This document shows, in pieces, positions 34,381 to 43,648 of a DNA stretch of 64,000 bases. The stretch lies in contig NZ_RZNC01000002.1 of assembly GCF_004078655.1 (NCBI RefSeq), positions 186,001-250,000 of the forward strand, in the 5' to 3' direction. A program made the position numbers and the translations under genes. The notes beneath the pieces are model-generated. The model ran no database searches. It saw only the letters and a program-made list of their open reading frames with translations, and had not been told where the DNA came from. How positions within the stretch are numbered: position 1 is the stretch's first letter; every line of letters starts with the position of its first letter. The stretch is from Labedella populi (GTDB taxonomy: Bacteria; Actinomycetota; Actinomycetes; Actinomycetales; Microbacteriaceae).

Positions 34381-35904
34381 ATGAACGCCCGCATCCCCCA
34401 TCGCCTCGTCGCGGCGACAGCCGTCGCTGCGGCCTCCATCCTCGCCCTGTCCGCCTGTTCGGCCGGAAGCTCGTCCGGGGGAGGGAGCGCCACGTCGGAT
34501 GCCGTCGTCATCGGTCTCACCGGAGAACCCGTGAACCTCGATTTCACGACGACATCGGGTGCCGCCATTCCTCAGGTCGTGATGAACAACGTCTACGAGG
34601 GGCTCGTCACGATCGACCAGGACGGGGAGCTCCAACCCCAACTCGCCGAGAGCTGGGAGGTGAGCGAGGGCGGTACCGTCTACGATTTCGTCCTGCAGGA
34701 CGGCGTGCTGTTCTCCGACGGCGAGGACTTCACGGCGGACGACGTCGTCTTCAGCATCGAGCGCGTCCAGAGCGACGCCTGGCTGAACGGCACCAAGTCC
34801 AAGATGGACGTCGTCGATTCCGTCGAGGCGGTCTCCGACACGGAGGTGCGCGTGACCCTCAGCCGTCCGAGTAACGCATGGCTCTTCGACATGGGCACCT
34901 ACGTCGGTGCGATGTTCTCCGAGACGGGTGTCGACGACCTGGCCACGGAGCCCATCGGCACCGGCCCGTACACGGTCGAGAGCTTCGTGAGCGGCGACCG
35001 CATCACTCTCGCCGGCCGGGACGACTACTGGGGCGAGGAGCCGGACATCACCGACGTCACGCTCCGCTACTTCGCCGACGCCGTCGCGAGTACGAACGCG
35101 CTCCGTTCCGGGGACGTCGACATGGTCTACAACATGCAGGCGCCCGACCTGATGGGCCAGTTCGAGTCCGACGAGGCCTTCCAGGTCATCGAGGGCACGT
35201 CGAACGGGGAGATCCTGCTCTCGATGAACAACAAGGTCGCTCCCTTCGACGACGTCCGGGTACGTCAGGCCGTCATGTATGCCATCGACCGTCAGGCCGT
35301 CATCGACGCGGCCTGGGCCGGCTACGGCACCGAGATCGGTGCCATGGTCGCCCCGACCGACCCGTACTACGAGGATCTCACCGACCTGTACCCGTACGAT
35401 CCGGAGAAGGCTCGTGAGCTCCTAGCGGAGGCCGGCGCCGAGAACATCTCGATCACCTTCGACGTGCCCACGCGCCCCTATGCCACGGCCGTCTCCGAGA
35501 TCGTCGTGTCGCAGCTCGCCGAGGTCGGCATCGACGCGTCCATCCAGTCGTCCGAGTTCCCCGCCGTCTGGCTCGACAAGGTCTTCACGCAGGCCGACTA
35601 CCAGATGTCGGTCATCCTGGCGGTCGAAGCGCGCGACGTACTCGCGACCTTCAACAACCCCGACTACTACATCGGCTACGACAACGCGAAGATCGCCGAT
35701 CAGGTCATCGCGGCCGACTCGGGCACCCCTGAGGAGTACGTGAGCGGCATGAAGGAGGTCGTCCGCACGATCACCGAGGACGCCGCCTCGGACGTGCTGT
35801 TCCTGTTCCCGAACCTCGTCGTCGCCAAGGCGGAACTCGGCGGGATCGCCGCGAACGCGGTGACCGAATCGCTCGTGCTGTCCGGGCTGACCTGGACCGA
35901 CTGA
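34381..35904 (+). CDS. Peptide/amide ABC transporter substrate-binding lipoprotein (SBP_bac_5)
   Basis: 507 residues from the ATG at 34381 (GAAGGAG eight bases upstream). Lipoprotein signal ends in LALSACSAGS. Family-5 features: VIGLTGEPVNLDFTTTSGAAIPQVVMNNVYEGLVTID, PQLAESWEVSEGGTVYDFVLQDGVLFSDGEDFTADDVVFSIERV, and VRQAVMYAIDRQAVID. It delivers an oligopeptide, opine or other amide-like compound to the two permeases. A short stem (35923-35941) between this gene and the first permease may favour higher expression of the binding protein. Confidence 0.9.
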   Translation: MNARIPHRLVAATAVAAASILALSACSAGSSSGGGSATSDAVVIGLTGEPVNLDFTTTSGAAIPQVVMNNVYEGLVTIDQDGELQPQLAESWEVSEGGTVYDFVLQDGVLFSDGEDFTADDVVFSIERVQSDAWLNGTKSKMDVVDSVEAVSDTEVRVTLSRPSNAWLFDMGTYVGAMFSETGVDDLATEPIGTGPYTVESFVSGDRITLAGRDDYWGEEPDITDVTLRYFADAVASTNALRSGDVDMVYNMQAPDLMGQFESDEAFQVIEGTSNGEILLSMNNKVAPFDDVRVRQAVMYAIDRQAVIDAAWAGYGTEIGAMVAPTDPYYEDLTDLYPYDPEKARELLAEAGAENISITFDVPTRPYATAVSEIVVSQLAEVGIDASIQSSEFPAVWLDKVFTQADYQMSVILAVEARDVLATFNNPDYYIGYDNAKIADQVIAADSGTPEEYVSGMKEVVRTITEDAASDVLFLFPNLVVAKAELGGIAANAVTESLVLSGLTWTD

Positions 35905-35978
35905 TCGAAGGCGGCCCGCCCCCGTCCGGGCACCTCGGACGACCGATGTACGACCCCCGAGAGACAAGGAGAGCGAGA

Positions 35979-36926
35979 ATGGCACGACGACTGCTCAGCA
36001 GCCTCGGACAGTTCCTCGCCACACTGCTCGTCGCGACCGCGCTCATCTTCGTGATGCTGCGAGTGATGCCGGGTGACCCGGCCGTCGTGGCGCTCGGCAT
36101 CAACGCGACCCCCGAAGCCCTCGCGCAGTGGCGGACGGAGTACGGTACCGACCAATCCCTGGCTCTGCAGTACCTGCAGTGGATGGGGGGACTCGTCCGT
36201 GGCGACTTCGGCACGTCCTACGTGACGTCGCAGGACCTGTCGCCCCTGATCGCCGACCGTGTCCAGGTGACGCTCATCCTCGTGGGCCTCTCGATGGTGG
36301 TCGCGCTCCTCGTCGCCGTTCCGCTCGGCGTTCTCGCGGCCGTCCGGCATCGGTACCCGTCCGGCGTCGTCCTCTCCGGGATCTCACAAGTGGGCGTGGC
36401 GGTCCCGAACTTCCTCGTCGGCGTCCTCCTCGTCGCGGTCTTCGCCGTGCACCTCGGATGGTTCCCGTCGGGCGGATGGGTCGCGCCGTCCGACGACCCC
36501 GTCCAGTTCCTGCGGCGCCTCGTGCTGCCCGTGATCGCGTTGGGAAGCGTCCAGGCCGCGATCATCACCCGATACGTCCGCTCGGCCGTTCTCGAGATCA
36601 TGCGCGAGGACTTCCTGCGCACCGCGCGTGCGAAGGGGCTCACGAAGGGGGCCGCACTCGTCCGGCACGGCCTGCGGAACGCCGGAGTGCCCGTCGTGAC
36701 GATCGTCGGCGTCCAACTCGCGGCCATGCTCATCGGTTCCGTCGTGATCGAGCGGGTCTTCGTGATCCCGGGCCTCGGGAGCCTCCTCGTCGACTCCGTC
36801 GGGAATCGGGATCTCCTCGCGGTCCAGGCGATCGTCGCCGTACTCGTCCTGCTCGTCATCGTGATCAACCTCCTCGTCGACCTCGCGTACACCGTGCTCG
36901 ACCCCCGGCTGAGAAAGGCGGCGTGA
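35979..36926 (+). CDS. Dipeptide/oligopeptide ABC permease (DppB type)
   Basis: 315 residues from the ATG at 35979, with AAGGAG at a good distance. Six helices; N-terminal helix FLATLLVATALIFVMLRVMPGDPAV is typical of DppB/OppB. The periplasmic loop has the RGDFGTSYVTSQDL motif. The coupling loop reads LRTARAKGLTKGAALVRHGLRNAGVPVVT. It pairs with the next permease, which starts three bases after this stop. Confidence 0.92.
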   Translation: MARRLLSSLGQFLATLLVATALIFVMLRVMPGDPAVVALGINATPEALAQWRTEYGTDQSLALQYLQWMGGLVRGDFGTSYVTSQDLSPLIADRVQVTLILVGLSMVVALLVAVPLGVLAAVRHRYPSGVVLSGISQVGVAVPNFLVGVLLVAVFAVHLGWFPSGGWVAPSDDPVQFLRRLVLPVIALGSVQAAIITRYVRSAVLEIMREDFLRTARAKGLTKGAALVRHGLRNAGVPVVTIVGVQLAAMLIGSVVIERVFVIPGLGSLLVDSVGNRDLLAVQAIVAVLVLLVIVINLLVDLAYTVLDPRLRKAA

Positions 36927-36928
36927 CG

Positions 36929-37825
36929 ATGGTGACATCCCTCGACACCACCGACTCCGTAGGTATGCCCGTGCCCGCCCCGTCGGTCCCGGGAGGCGGC
37001 CGCCGCCGGAACCGTCCCGGGACCCAGCTCATCGTCGGAGCGGCCCTGATCGCTCTCGTCGCACTCGTCGCACTCGTCTCTCTCGTGTGGACGCCGTACG
37101 ACCCGGTGGCGACGGTCGCCTCCGATCGGCTCCAGTTCCCGAGCGCAGCGCACTGGTTCGGCACCGACCGTTTCGGTCGCGACGTGTTCTCCGCCGTGAT
37201 GGTCGGATCGCAGATCACGCTCATCGTCGGCTTCATCGCCGTGGGGATCGCGGTCGTCATCGGGGTGCCACTCGGTATCCTCGCGGGGATGCGGCCCGGA
37301 CGGCTCGGGAACCTCGTCATGCGGGGCAACGACATCCTCCTGGCGTTCCCCGGTCTCCTCCTCGCGATCGTCTTCGGCGCCGTGTTCGGAGCCGGAACCG
37401 TCACAGCGATGGTCGCGCTCGGCATCGGTTCGATTCCCGCGTTCGCCCGTGTGGCACGCAGCGGTACCCTCCAGGTCATGAAGACGGACTACGTCTTCGC
37501 CGCGCGCGCCGCGAATCGCTCGGAGTTCCGGATCGCGTTGCGGCACGTCCTCCCGAACATCAGCGGGATGATCGTCGTCCAGTGCTCCGTCAACTTCGGG
37601 ATCGCCGTGCTCGCCGAGGCCGGACTGTCCTTCCTCGGGCTCGGCACCATGCCGCCCACCCCGTCATGGGGTCGGATGCTGCAGGAGTCGCAGCAGTTCC
37701 TCGGTTCGCACGATTACCTGGCGATGGCCCCCGGAATCGCCATCGCCGTCGCGGTGCTCGGTTTCAATCTCCTCGGAGACGGCCTCCGCGACCGCTTCGA
37801 CCCCAAGATGAGGAGCAACCGATGA
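36929..37825 (+). CDS. Dipeptide/oligopeptide ABC permease (DppC type)
   Basis: 298 residues from the ATG at 36929; a GTG six bases earlier, overlapping the previous gene, is an alternative. N-terminal OppC_N helix (LIVGAALIALVALVALVSLVWTPYDPV), the FGTDRFGRDVFSAVMVG motif and coupling loop YVFAARAANRSEFRIALRHVLPNISGMI. C-terminal GLSFLGLGTMPPTPSWGRML is classic DppC. Its stop overlaps the ATPase start (ATGA). Confidence 0.92.
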   Translation: MVTSLDTTDSVGMPVPAPSVPGGGRRRNRPGTQLIVGAALIALVALVALVSLVWTPYDPVATVASDRLQFPSAAHWFGTDRFGRDVFSAVMVGSQITLIVGFIAVGIAVVIGVPLGILAGMRPGRLGNLVMRGNDILLAFPGLLLAIVFGAVFGAGTVTAMVALGIGSIPAFARVARSGTLQVMKTDYVFAARAANRSEFRIALRHVLPNISGMIVVQCSVNFGIAVLAEAGLSFLGLGTMPPTPSWGRMLQESQQFLGSHDYLAMAPGIAIAVAVLGFNLLGDGLRDRFDPKMRSNR

Positions 37826-39588
37826 CCTCCACCGATTTCGCGGTCGACGTCCGCGGCCTCACGGTCGCCGCCGGAGCGACCACCCTCGTCGACGACGTGA
37901 CCTTCCGCATCGCCCCCGGTGAGAAGGTGGGCCTCATCGGCGAGTCCGGTTCCGGCAAGTCGGTGACGTCGACGGCCGTCATGGGCCTACTGCCCGACAC
38001 CCTGACGACGAGCGGCAGCGTGACCGTCGCGGGCTCCGACGACAATCTCCTCGGCCGTAGCGACGCGCGCCTCGCCAAGCTCCGCGGATCCGCCATGTCC
38101 ATGGTGTTCCAGGAACCGATGACGGCGCTCAACCCGCTCATGCGCGTGGGGCGGCAGGTGGCGGAGATCATGACGATCCACGGCACCGCGTCTGCTTCCG
38201 AGGCAGGCCGTCGCGCCGTGGAGCTCCTCGCCGACGTCGGCCTCCCGAATCCCGCCGAGTCGGCCATGGCCTATCCTCACCAGCTGTCCGGCGGTCAGAG
38301 ACAACGCGTGATGCTCGCGATGGCCCTCGCCAACGATCCCGCGTTGCTCGTGTGCGACGAACCCACGACGGCGCTCGATGTGACCGTGCAGAAGCAGGTG
38401 CTCGATCTCGTCCTCCGCTCCGTGACGCAGCGCGGGACGGGGCTCCTGTTCATCACGCACGACCTCGCCGTCGTCGCGAGTGTGTGCGAGCGGGTCCTCG
38501 TCATGAACCGCGGAGTCGTCGTCGAGGAGGGCCCCATCGAGACCGTCTTCACCCGGCCGAAGCACCCGTACACCCGTGGCCTGCTCGCGGCGTCCGACCT
38601 CACCGCGACGGATGCCGACGGCCGGTTGTTCACGATCGCGACGGCTGCGGGATACGACCCGTCGCGATTGAGCGCGTCGGAACCGGGCGTCGACGAGCAG
38701 CCGGCTGTGCTCGGCGTCGCCGCTCCCGCTCCGGATCGACCGACGACCGAGTCGGCGGCCTCACCCGCTCCCATCGTGAGCGTGCGGGGACTGACGAAGA
38801 CCTACGTCCGCTCCCGCAGCGGTCTGTTCGGTCGAGCCGCGCGTGTCGATGCCCTCCGTGGTCTCGACTTCGACATCCACGAGGGGGAGCGCTTCGGCAT
38901 CGTGGGAGAGTCCGGATCCGGTAAGTCGACGCTTCTGCGCATCCTCTCCGGTCTCGACCAGCCGACTTCGGGCGAGGTGAACGTCGTCGGGACGTCCCTC
39001 CGCGGGGCGAAGGAGAAGGACCTTGGTGAGCTGCGGCGGGCCCTGCAGATCGTCTTCCAGGATCCGATGGGATCGCTGGACCCGCGGATGAGCGTCGGCG
39101 ACATCGTCGCGGAGCCCCTTCTCAATCCCGCCAACCTGCGCTCCGGCCTCGCGGCGTCCCCCGCAGAACGCCGACGGCTGGTAGCCGAGATGCTCGACCA
39201 CGTCGGTCTGCCCGCGACCTCCGTCGAGCGCTTCCCCCACGAGTTCTCGGGTGGACAGCGGCAGCGCATCTCCATCGCTCGTGCCCTCGTCTGCCGACCG
39301 CGGGTCCTCGTCGCCGACGAGCCCGTGAGCGCCCTCGACGTCTCGGTCCGTGCTCAGGTCCTCAACCTGCTCGCCGACCTCGTCGACGAATACGGGCTCA
39401 CCCTCGTGTTCGTGTCCCACGACCTCGGGGTCGTCCGCCACCTGTGCGATCGGGTCGCTGTGATGCGCGACGGGGAGATCGTCGAGACGGGGCCGACGAA
39501 ACGGCTCTACGAGTCCCCGACGCACGACTACACCCGTCAACTCGTCCTCGCGACACCGACCCTTCAGCACACATTGGAGCACGCGTGA
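37822..39588 (+). CDS. Fused double ABC ATPase (DppD-DppF type)
   Basis: 588 residues with two complete nucleotide-binding domains. The first (about 5-250) has GESGSGKS, LSGGQRQRV and LLVCDEPTTALDV. The second (about 315-580) has GESGSGKST near residue 362, FSGGQRQRI and VLVADEPVSALDV. Oligopeptide_HPY tails carry PKHPYTRGLLAA and PTHDYTRQLVLA. It powers uptake through the two permeases. The stop overlaps the GTG of the amidase. Confidence 0.93.
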   Translation: MTSTDFAVDVRGLTVAAGATTLVDDVTFRIAPGEKVGLIGESGSGKSVTSTAVMGLLPDTLTTSGSVTVAGSDDNLLGRSDARLAKLRGSAMSMVFQEPMTALNPLMRVGRQVAEIMTIHGTASASEAGRRAVELLADVGLPNPAESAMAYPHQLSGGQRQRVMLAMALANDPALLVCDEPTTALDVTVQKQVLDLVLRSVTQRGTGLLFITHDLAVVASVCERVLVMNRGVVVEEGPIETVFTRPKHPYTRGLLAASDLTATDADGRLFTIATAAGYDPSRLSASEPGVDEQPAVLGVAAPAPDRPTTESAASPAPIVSVRGLTKTYVRSRSGLFGRAARVDALRGLDFDIHEGERFGIVGESGSGKSTLLRILSGLDQPTSGEVNVVGTSLRGAKEKDLGELRRALQIVFQDPMGSLDPRMSVGDIVAEPLLNPANLRSGLAASPAERRRLVAEMLDHVGLPATSVERFPHEFSGGQRQRISIARALVCRPRVLVADEPVSALDVSVRAQVLNLLADLVDEYGLTLVFVSHDLGVVRHLCDRVAVMRDGEIVETGPTKRLYESPTHDYTRQLVLATPTLQHTLEHA

Positions 39589-40991
39589 AAGCCTCGACCA
39601 CCACTCGACTCGGAGCGCTCGCCGCCGCCGACATCGTCGCCGGCTACCGGGAGGGCGCGTTCACCCCCGTCGACGTCGCACGAGACGTGATCGATGCGGT
39701 CGAGGCGCGGAACGAGGAGCTCAACGTCTTCGCCTCGTATGCGCCCGCCGAGGTCGTCGCCGACGCGGAGGCGAGTGCCGGCCGGTGGGCGGCCGGTGCC
39801 GAACTCGGTCCCCTCGACGGCGTACCCGTCACGGTGAAGGAGAACATGCACCGCCGTGGTGTGGCGTATCGATCGGGAACGGCGGCCGGGACGCCGGAGT
39901 TCCCGGTGTCGGACAACCCGGCCGTCGAGCGCTTGCTCGAGGCCGGTGCCGTCATCGTCGGCTCGACGACCATGCCCGACTGGGGCATGCTGTCCTCGGG
40001 AGTGTCGAGTCTCCACGGCATCACCCGCAGCCCGTGGAATCCGGCCTGGACCGTCGGCGGGTCGAGCGGTGGTGCCGGAGCCGCCGCTGCCGCCGGGTTC
40101 GGACCGATCCATATCGGAAGTGACATCGGAGGCTCGGTGCGTCTCCCGGCGACGTGGGCCGGCCTCGTCGCGCTCAAGCCGAGCGATGGGCGCATCCCGC
40201 ACGACACGCCGTACTTCGGGCGTTCCCTCGGACCTCTCGGGCGAACCGTCGCCGACGTCGCCCTCGCCATGACCGCCGTCGCCCGCCCGGACTGGCGCGA
40301 CTACACCTCGCTCCCCGCGGAAGACGTGCCCTGGACCGCACTCGACGGAGAGGTGCGGGGCCTGCGCGTCGCTCTGCAGCTCGATCCGGGGGCGGGCATG
40401 GCGGTCGACCCGGAGGTGACAGCTTCTGTGCGGGCCGCGGCTGACCTCTTCGCCTCCGCCGGTGCCGAGGTCGTCGAGCTCGCCCCCGCGCTCACTCCCG
40501 AGATGCTCGACGCGGTCGACCTCTTCTGGCGCGTGCGCTTCTGGAACACCTACTCGAAACTCTCCGTCGCGGATCGGCAACGGGTACTGCCGTTCATCGT
40601 GCAGTGGTGCTCCGGCGGCGCCGACGTGGCCGGTCGGAGGGTGCTCGAGGCGTACGACACGATTCAGTCGATGCGAGCGGAGACGGTGGCGGCGACGCAG
40701 CCGTTCGACCTCGTCCTCTCGCCCGTCTCACCGGTCGCGGCCTTCCCTGCTGAATGGCCCATGCCGTTCGGCGATGACGACGAAGGGATGGCGCACATCG
40801 CGTACTGCGTGCCCTACAACATGACCGGTCAGCCCGCGTCGAGCATCAACAGCGGTTTCACACGGGACGGGCGCACGATCGGTCTGCAGATCGCTGGCCG
40901 CCGCCACGACGACCTCGGGGTGCTGCGAGCGACCGCCTGGTTCGAGTCGGCGCGTCCGGAGGCCGCACGCCCCGTCTTCCCCATCCGCTGA
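39585..40991 (+). CDS. Amidase-signature hydrolase
   Basis: 468 residues from a GTG overlapping the ATPase stop (GTGA). The Ser-cisSer-Lys triad is complete: K85 in PVTVKEN, S160 in TVGGSSGGAGAAAA, S184 in GSDIGGSVRLPA. The family hydrolyses amides. GatCAB subunit A is excluded as a housekeeping role because GatB/GatC are absent and the gene is the last member of an ABC import operon. Most likely it deamidates or cleaves the imported substrate; that substrate is unknown. Confidence 0.88.
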   Translation: MKASTTTRLGALAAADIVAGYREGAFTPVDVARDVIDAVEARNEELNVFASYAPAEVVADAEASAGRWAAGAELGPLDGVPVTVKENMHRRGVAYRSGTAAGTPEFPVSDNPAVERLLEAGAVIVGSTTMPDWGMLSSGVSSLHGITRSPWNPAWTVGGSSGGAGAAAAAGFGPIHIGSDIGGSVRLPATWAGLVALKPSDGRIPHDTPYFGRSLGPLGRTVADVALAMTAVARPDWRDYTSLPAEDVPWTALDGEVRGLRVALQLDPGAGMAVDPEVTASVRAAADLFASAGAEVVELAPALTPEMLDAVDLFWRVRFWNTYSKLSVADRQRVLPFIVQWCSGGADVAGRRVLEAYDTIQSMRAETVAATQPFDLVLSPVSPVAAFPAEWPMPFGDDDEGMAHIAYCVPYNMTGQPASSINSGFTRDGRTIGLQIAGRRHDDLGVLRATAWFESARPEAARPVFPIR

Positions 40992-41058
40992 CTTCTCGGA
41001 GGGGCGATACTGAGTGTGTCGATCGGGGCGATCGACGCATCGGAGGCGAGGAGTGGCC

Positions 41059-42036
41059 ATGGAGTATGTCCGGCTGGGTCGGAGCGGGCTGAAGGTGTCC
41101 GCGGTGACACTCGGGTGCATGAGCTACGGCGAACCCGGTCGCGGTTCGCACGAGTGGAGCCTCCCGGAGGACGAGAGTCGTCCGTTCATCAGGCGGGCCC
41201 TCGAACTCGGCATCACGACCTTCGACACCGCGGACGTCTACAGCGACGGCACGAGCGAGGAGATCCTCGGTCGCGCGCTCGGCGAGTTCGCCGAGCGCGA
41301 GGACGTCGTCATCGCGACGAAGGTCCACGGGCGAATGCGCGAGAGCCCCAACGGGGGCGGGCTCTCGCGGGCCCACATCCTGTCCGCGATCGATGCGAGC
41401 CTGCGGCGTCTCGGAACCGACTACGTCGACCTCTACCAGATCCACCGCTGGGACCCGGAGACGCCCATCGAGGAGACCATGGAGGCGCTCCACGACGTCG
41501 TCCGCGCCGGGAAGGCGCGCTACATCGGGGCGTCGTCGATGTGGGCGTGGCAGTTCTCGAAGGCTCAGTACACCGCCGATCTCGGCGGATTCACGCGCTT
41601 CGTGTCGATGCAGGACCAGTACAACCTCATCAACCGTGAGGAGGAGCGCGAGATGCACCCACTCTGCCTGGACCAGGGCGTCGGGGTGCTTCCGTGGTCG
41701 CCGCTCGCTCGCGGTCGGCTCACCCGTGACTGGGACGACTCCACCAGCCGCAGTGAGACCGACGTCTTCGGCCGCAGCCTCTATGGCCAGCGCGAGGAGA
41801 GCGATCGTGCCGTCTCGGAGGCCGTCGCGTGGGTCGCCGAGGAGCGCGGGGTCTCGCGCGCGCAGGTCGCACTCGCGTGGGTGCGACAGCAGCGCGCCGT
41901 GACCTCTCCCATCGTCGGGGCCACGAAGCTCGGCCACCTGGAGGACGCCGTCGCGTCCGTCGACATCGAGCTCACCGAGGCGGAGATCGCGGCGCTCGAG
42001 GCGATGTACGTGCCGCGCGACCCCGAGGGCTTCTGA
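41059..42036 (+). CDS. Aldo/keto reductase
   Basis: 325 residues from the ATG at 41059 (GAGGAG upstream). TIM-barrel NADPH oxidoreductase with the catalytic tetrad visible: Asp and Tyr in TTFDTADVYSDG, Lys in VVIATKVHGR and His in LYQIHRWD. It is closest in pattern to the YajO/Gpr-like group (MEYVRLGRSGLKVSAVTLGCMSYGEP, SPIVGATKLGHLEDAV). The physiological aldehyde or ketone cannot be deduced. It has its own promoter gap and is not obviously part of the amidase operon. Confidence 0.92.
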   Translation: MEYVRLGRSGLKVSAVTLGCMSYGEPGRGSHEWSLPEDESRPFIRRALELGITTFDTADVYSDGTSEEILGRALGEFAEREDVVIATKVHGRMRESPNGGGLSRAHILSAIDASLRRLGTDYVDLYQIHRWDPETPIEETMEALHDVVRAGKARYIGASSMWAWQFSKAQYTADLGGFTRFVSMQDQYNLINREEEREMHPLCLDQGVGVLPWSPLARGRLTRDWDDSTSRSETDVFGRSLYGQREESDRAVSEAVAWVAEERGVSRAQVALAWVRQQRAVTSPIVGATKLGHLEDAVASVDIELTEAEIAALEAMYVPRDPEGF

Positions 42037-42048
42037 GCCGGTCCGGCC

Positions 42049-42090
42049 TCCCCTCTCCTCCCACCTCCGCGAGGGGGAGAGGGAGGACGG
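42049..42090 (+). terminator. Imperfect pyrimidine/purine hairpin after the aldo/keto reductase gene
   Basis: A CCTCCCCTCTCCTCCC stretch pairs, with small bulges, with GGGGGAGAGGGAGG ending at about 42088. It lies 15 bases after the stop. There is no U-run, so it is a weak terminator candidate. Confidence 0.4.
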
Positions 42091-42147
42091 GAGAATGTCC
42101 GTCGGGTGGCGGATGCGCCGGAACGGTCCTCCTGGTGCGATGGAAGC

Positions 42148-43569
42148 ATGACGTCCCTCGCAGCCGGACCATCGACCGACGCCCGTTCGGGTAGCGCCCG
42201 CCTCTCGCAGCGATCCCGGCGGCTCTCCGTGGCCGGGGCGCTCGCCGCCGCGACCGCGCTGTTGCTCTCCGCGTGCGGTTCGGGAGCGACCCCAGCGCCC
42301 GACGACACCGCGACGCCCGTCGTGATCGCCGACACGGTCGTGGGTGAGCACATCTCCTGGACGGTCGACGCGCTCAACGGCGAGGTCGAGGTGACCGCAG
42401 CGGATGTCGAGGAGCGGCTCAACGCCGACATGCTCGACGCGGTGTCGGGGGAGCAACTCGTCGACATCCTCGACCAGCTCGGGGCCGGAAAGCCCTGGGT
42501 GCCGACCGCGTACGAGGGTACCGACACACAGGCTGCCGCGACGATCGAGAGCGGCTCGCAGGGTTCGCTCGACGTCCAGGCATCGGTCGACGGGGACGGC
42601 CTCCTCTCCGGGCTTCTCTTCACCCCCACTCCCGCCGAGCGCACGCCGGCCGCCGACTGGGACGAGCTCGAGGAGAACGTCGCGGCCCTCGACGCACCCA
42701 CGAGCCTGCAGGTGACGGACGTGAGCGATGGGACGGCGGGCGACGTCGTGCTCGCCGTCGGTGACGACGGCGCCCAGCCCCTCGGCTCGATCTTCAAGCT
42801 CTACGTGCTCGGGGCGGTCGTGACCGCGATCGACGAGGATCGGCTCACGTGGGACGACGAGCTCGAGATCACCGCCGACCTTAAGAGCCTCCCCTCCGGC
42901 GAGCTTCAGAACGAGGAGGACGGCACGACCGTGACGGTGCGGGATGCCGCGGAGAAGATGATCGCGATCAGCGACAACACGGCGACCGACATGCTCATGG
43001 CCGCCGTCGGTCGCGAGGCCGCCGAACACGCTCTCGTCGACATGGGGCACTCGGAGCCCGCCCTCAACACGCCGTTCCCCTCGACGCGCGCGCTCTTCCA
43101 GATCGGGTGGGGCGACGACGGCGCTCTGCGGGAGCCGTGGAGCTCGGGCTCACCGGACGAACGCCGCGCGATCCTCGATGCTCTCCCCGGCGGCCCGATC
43201 GAGGTCGAGGCGACGGACCTCGTCGGCGCCGTGTGGACGGAGGGCATCGACTGGTTCGCGACGCCCGACGACCTCGTCGCGGCGCACCTCGCGTTGCAGG
43301 GTCTCGCCGAGACCGAAGCGGGGGAGCCGGTCCGGGACATCCTCTCGGCGAACCCCGGTTTCGCGCCCTCCGTCGTCGAAGGCTGGGATTACGTCGCGTT
43401 CAAGGGCGGCAGTTCCGTCGGCGTGCTCGCCGGCAGCTGGTACGTCGAAACGGGCGATGAGGCCTACGTGATCTCGCTGCAGGCATCGACGGAGGACCCC
43501 GCCGCGCTCGTCGACCAGGGGCTGTATTTCGGGCAGGCCGAAGACGCCCTGGCCCTCCTCGCGGAGTGA
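42148..43569 (+). CDS. Beta-lactamase-fold serine hydrolase lipoprotein
   Basis: 473 residues from the ATG at 42148. N-terminal lipoprotein signal with LLLSACGSG (C43). A domain of about 110 residues precedes the class-A-like serine hydrolase domain, which shows all three motifs: SxxK in LGSIFKLYVL (about 214), SDN in AISDNTATDML (about 274) and KGG in AFKGGSS (about 418). These exported proteins resemble penicillin-binding or beta-lactamase enzymes; the role may be in cell-wall modification or beta-lactam tolerance. The typical class A Omega-loop ExxLN is not evident, so true beta-lactamase activity is uncertain. Confidence 0.82.
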   Translation: MTSLAAGPSTDARSGSARLSQRSRRLSVAGALAAATALLLSACGSGATPAPDDTATPVVIADTVVGEHISWTVDALNGEVEVTAADVEERLNADMLDAVSGEQLVDILDQLGAGKPWVPTAYEGTDTQAAATIESGSQGSLDVQASVDGDGLLSGLLFTPTPAERTPAADWDELEENVAALDAPTSLQVTDVSDGTAGDVVLAVGDDGAQPLGSIFKLYVLGAVVTAIDEDRLTWDDELEITADLKSLPSGELQNEEDGTTVTVRDAAEKMIAISDNTATDMLMAAVGREAAEHALVDMGHSEPALNTPFPSTRALFQIGWGDDGALREPWSSGSPDERRAILDALPGGPIEVEATDLVGAVWTEGIDWFATPDDLVAAHLALQGLAETEAGEPVRDILSANPGFAPSVVEGWDYVAFKGGSSVGVLAGSWYVETGDEAYVISLQASTEDPAALVDQGLYFGQAEDALALLAE

Positions 43570-43612
43570 GGCGGATGGGCTGAGGGCGGGTTCGCGACGC
43601 GCCGCAGCCGGA

Positions 43613-43648
43613 TTGACACATTCGAACATGTGTTCGAATATTTAACCC
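43613..43648 (+). promoter_or_regulatory. SOS promoter with LexA box for the mutasome
   Basis: TTGACA at 43613-43618 is followed by a perfect LexA dyad TTCGAACA-TG-TGTTCGAA at 43621-43638, matching the Gram-positive CGAAC-N4-GTTCG box. An AT-rich -10 (GAATAT, 43636-43641, 17-bp spacer) overlaps its end. The imuA' ATG is at 43649, about where transcription should begin, and no ribosome-binding site is seen. The mRNA may be leaderless. Confidence 0.85.

Noticed and set aside
39585-40991. GatA subunit of the amidotransferase
   Set aside because: It shares the amidase signature but ends an ABC import operon and has no GatB or GatC neighbour.
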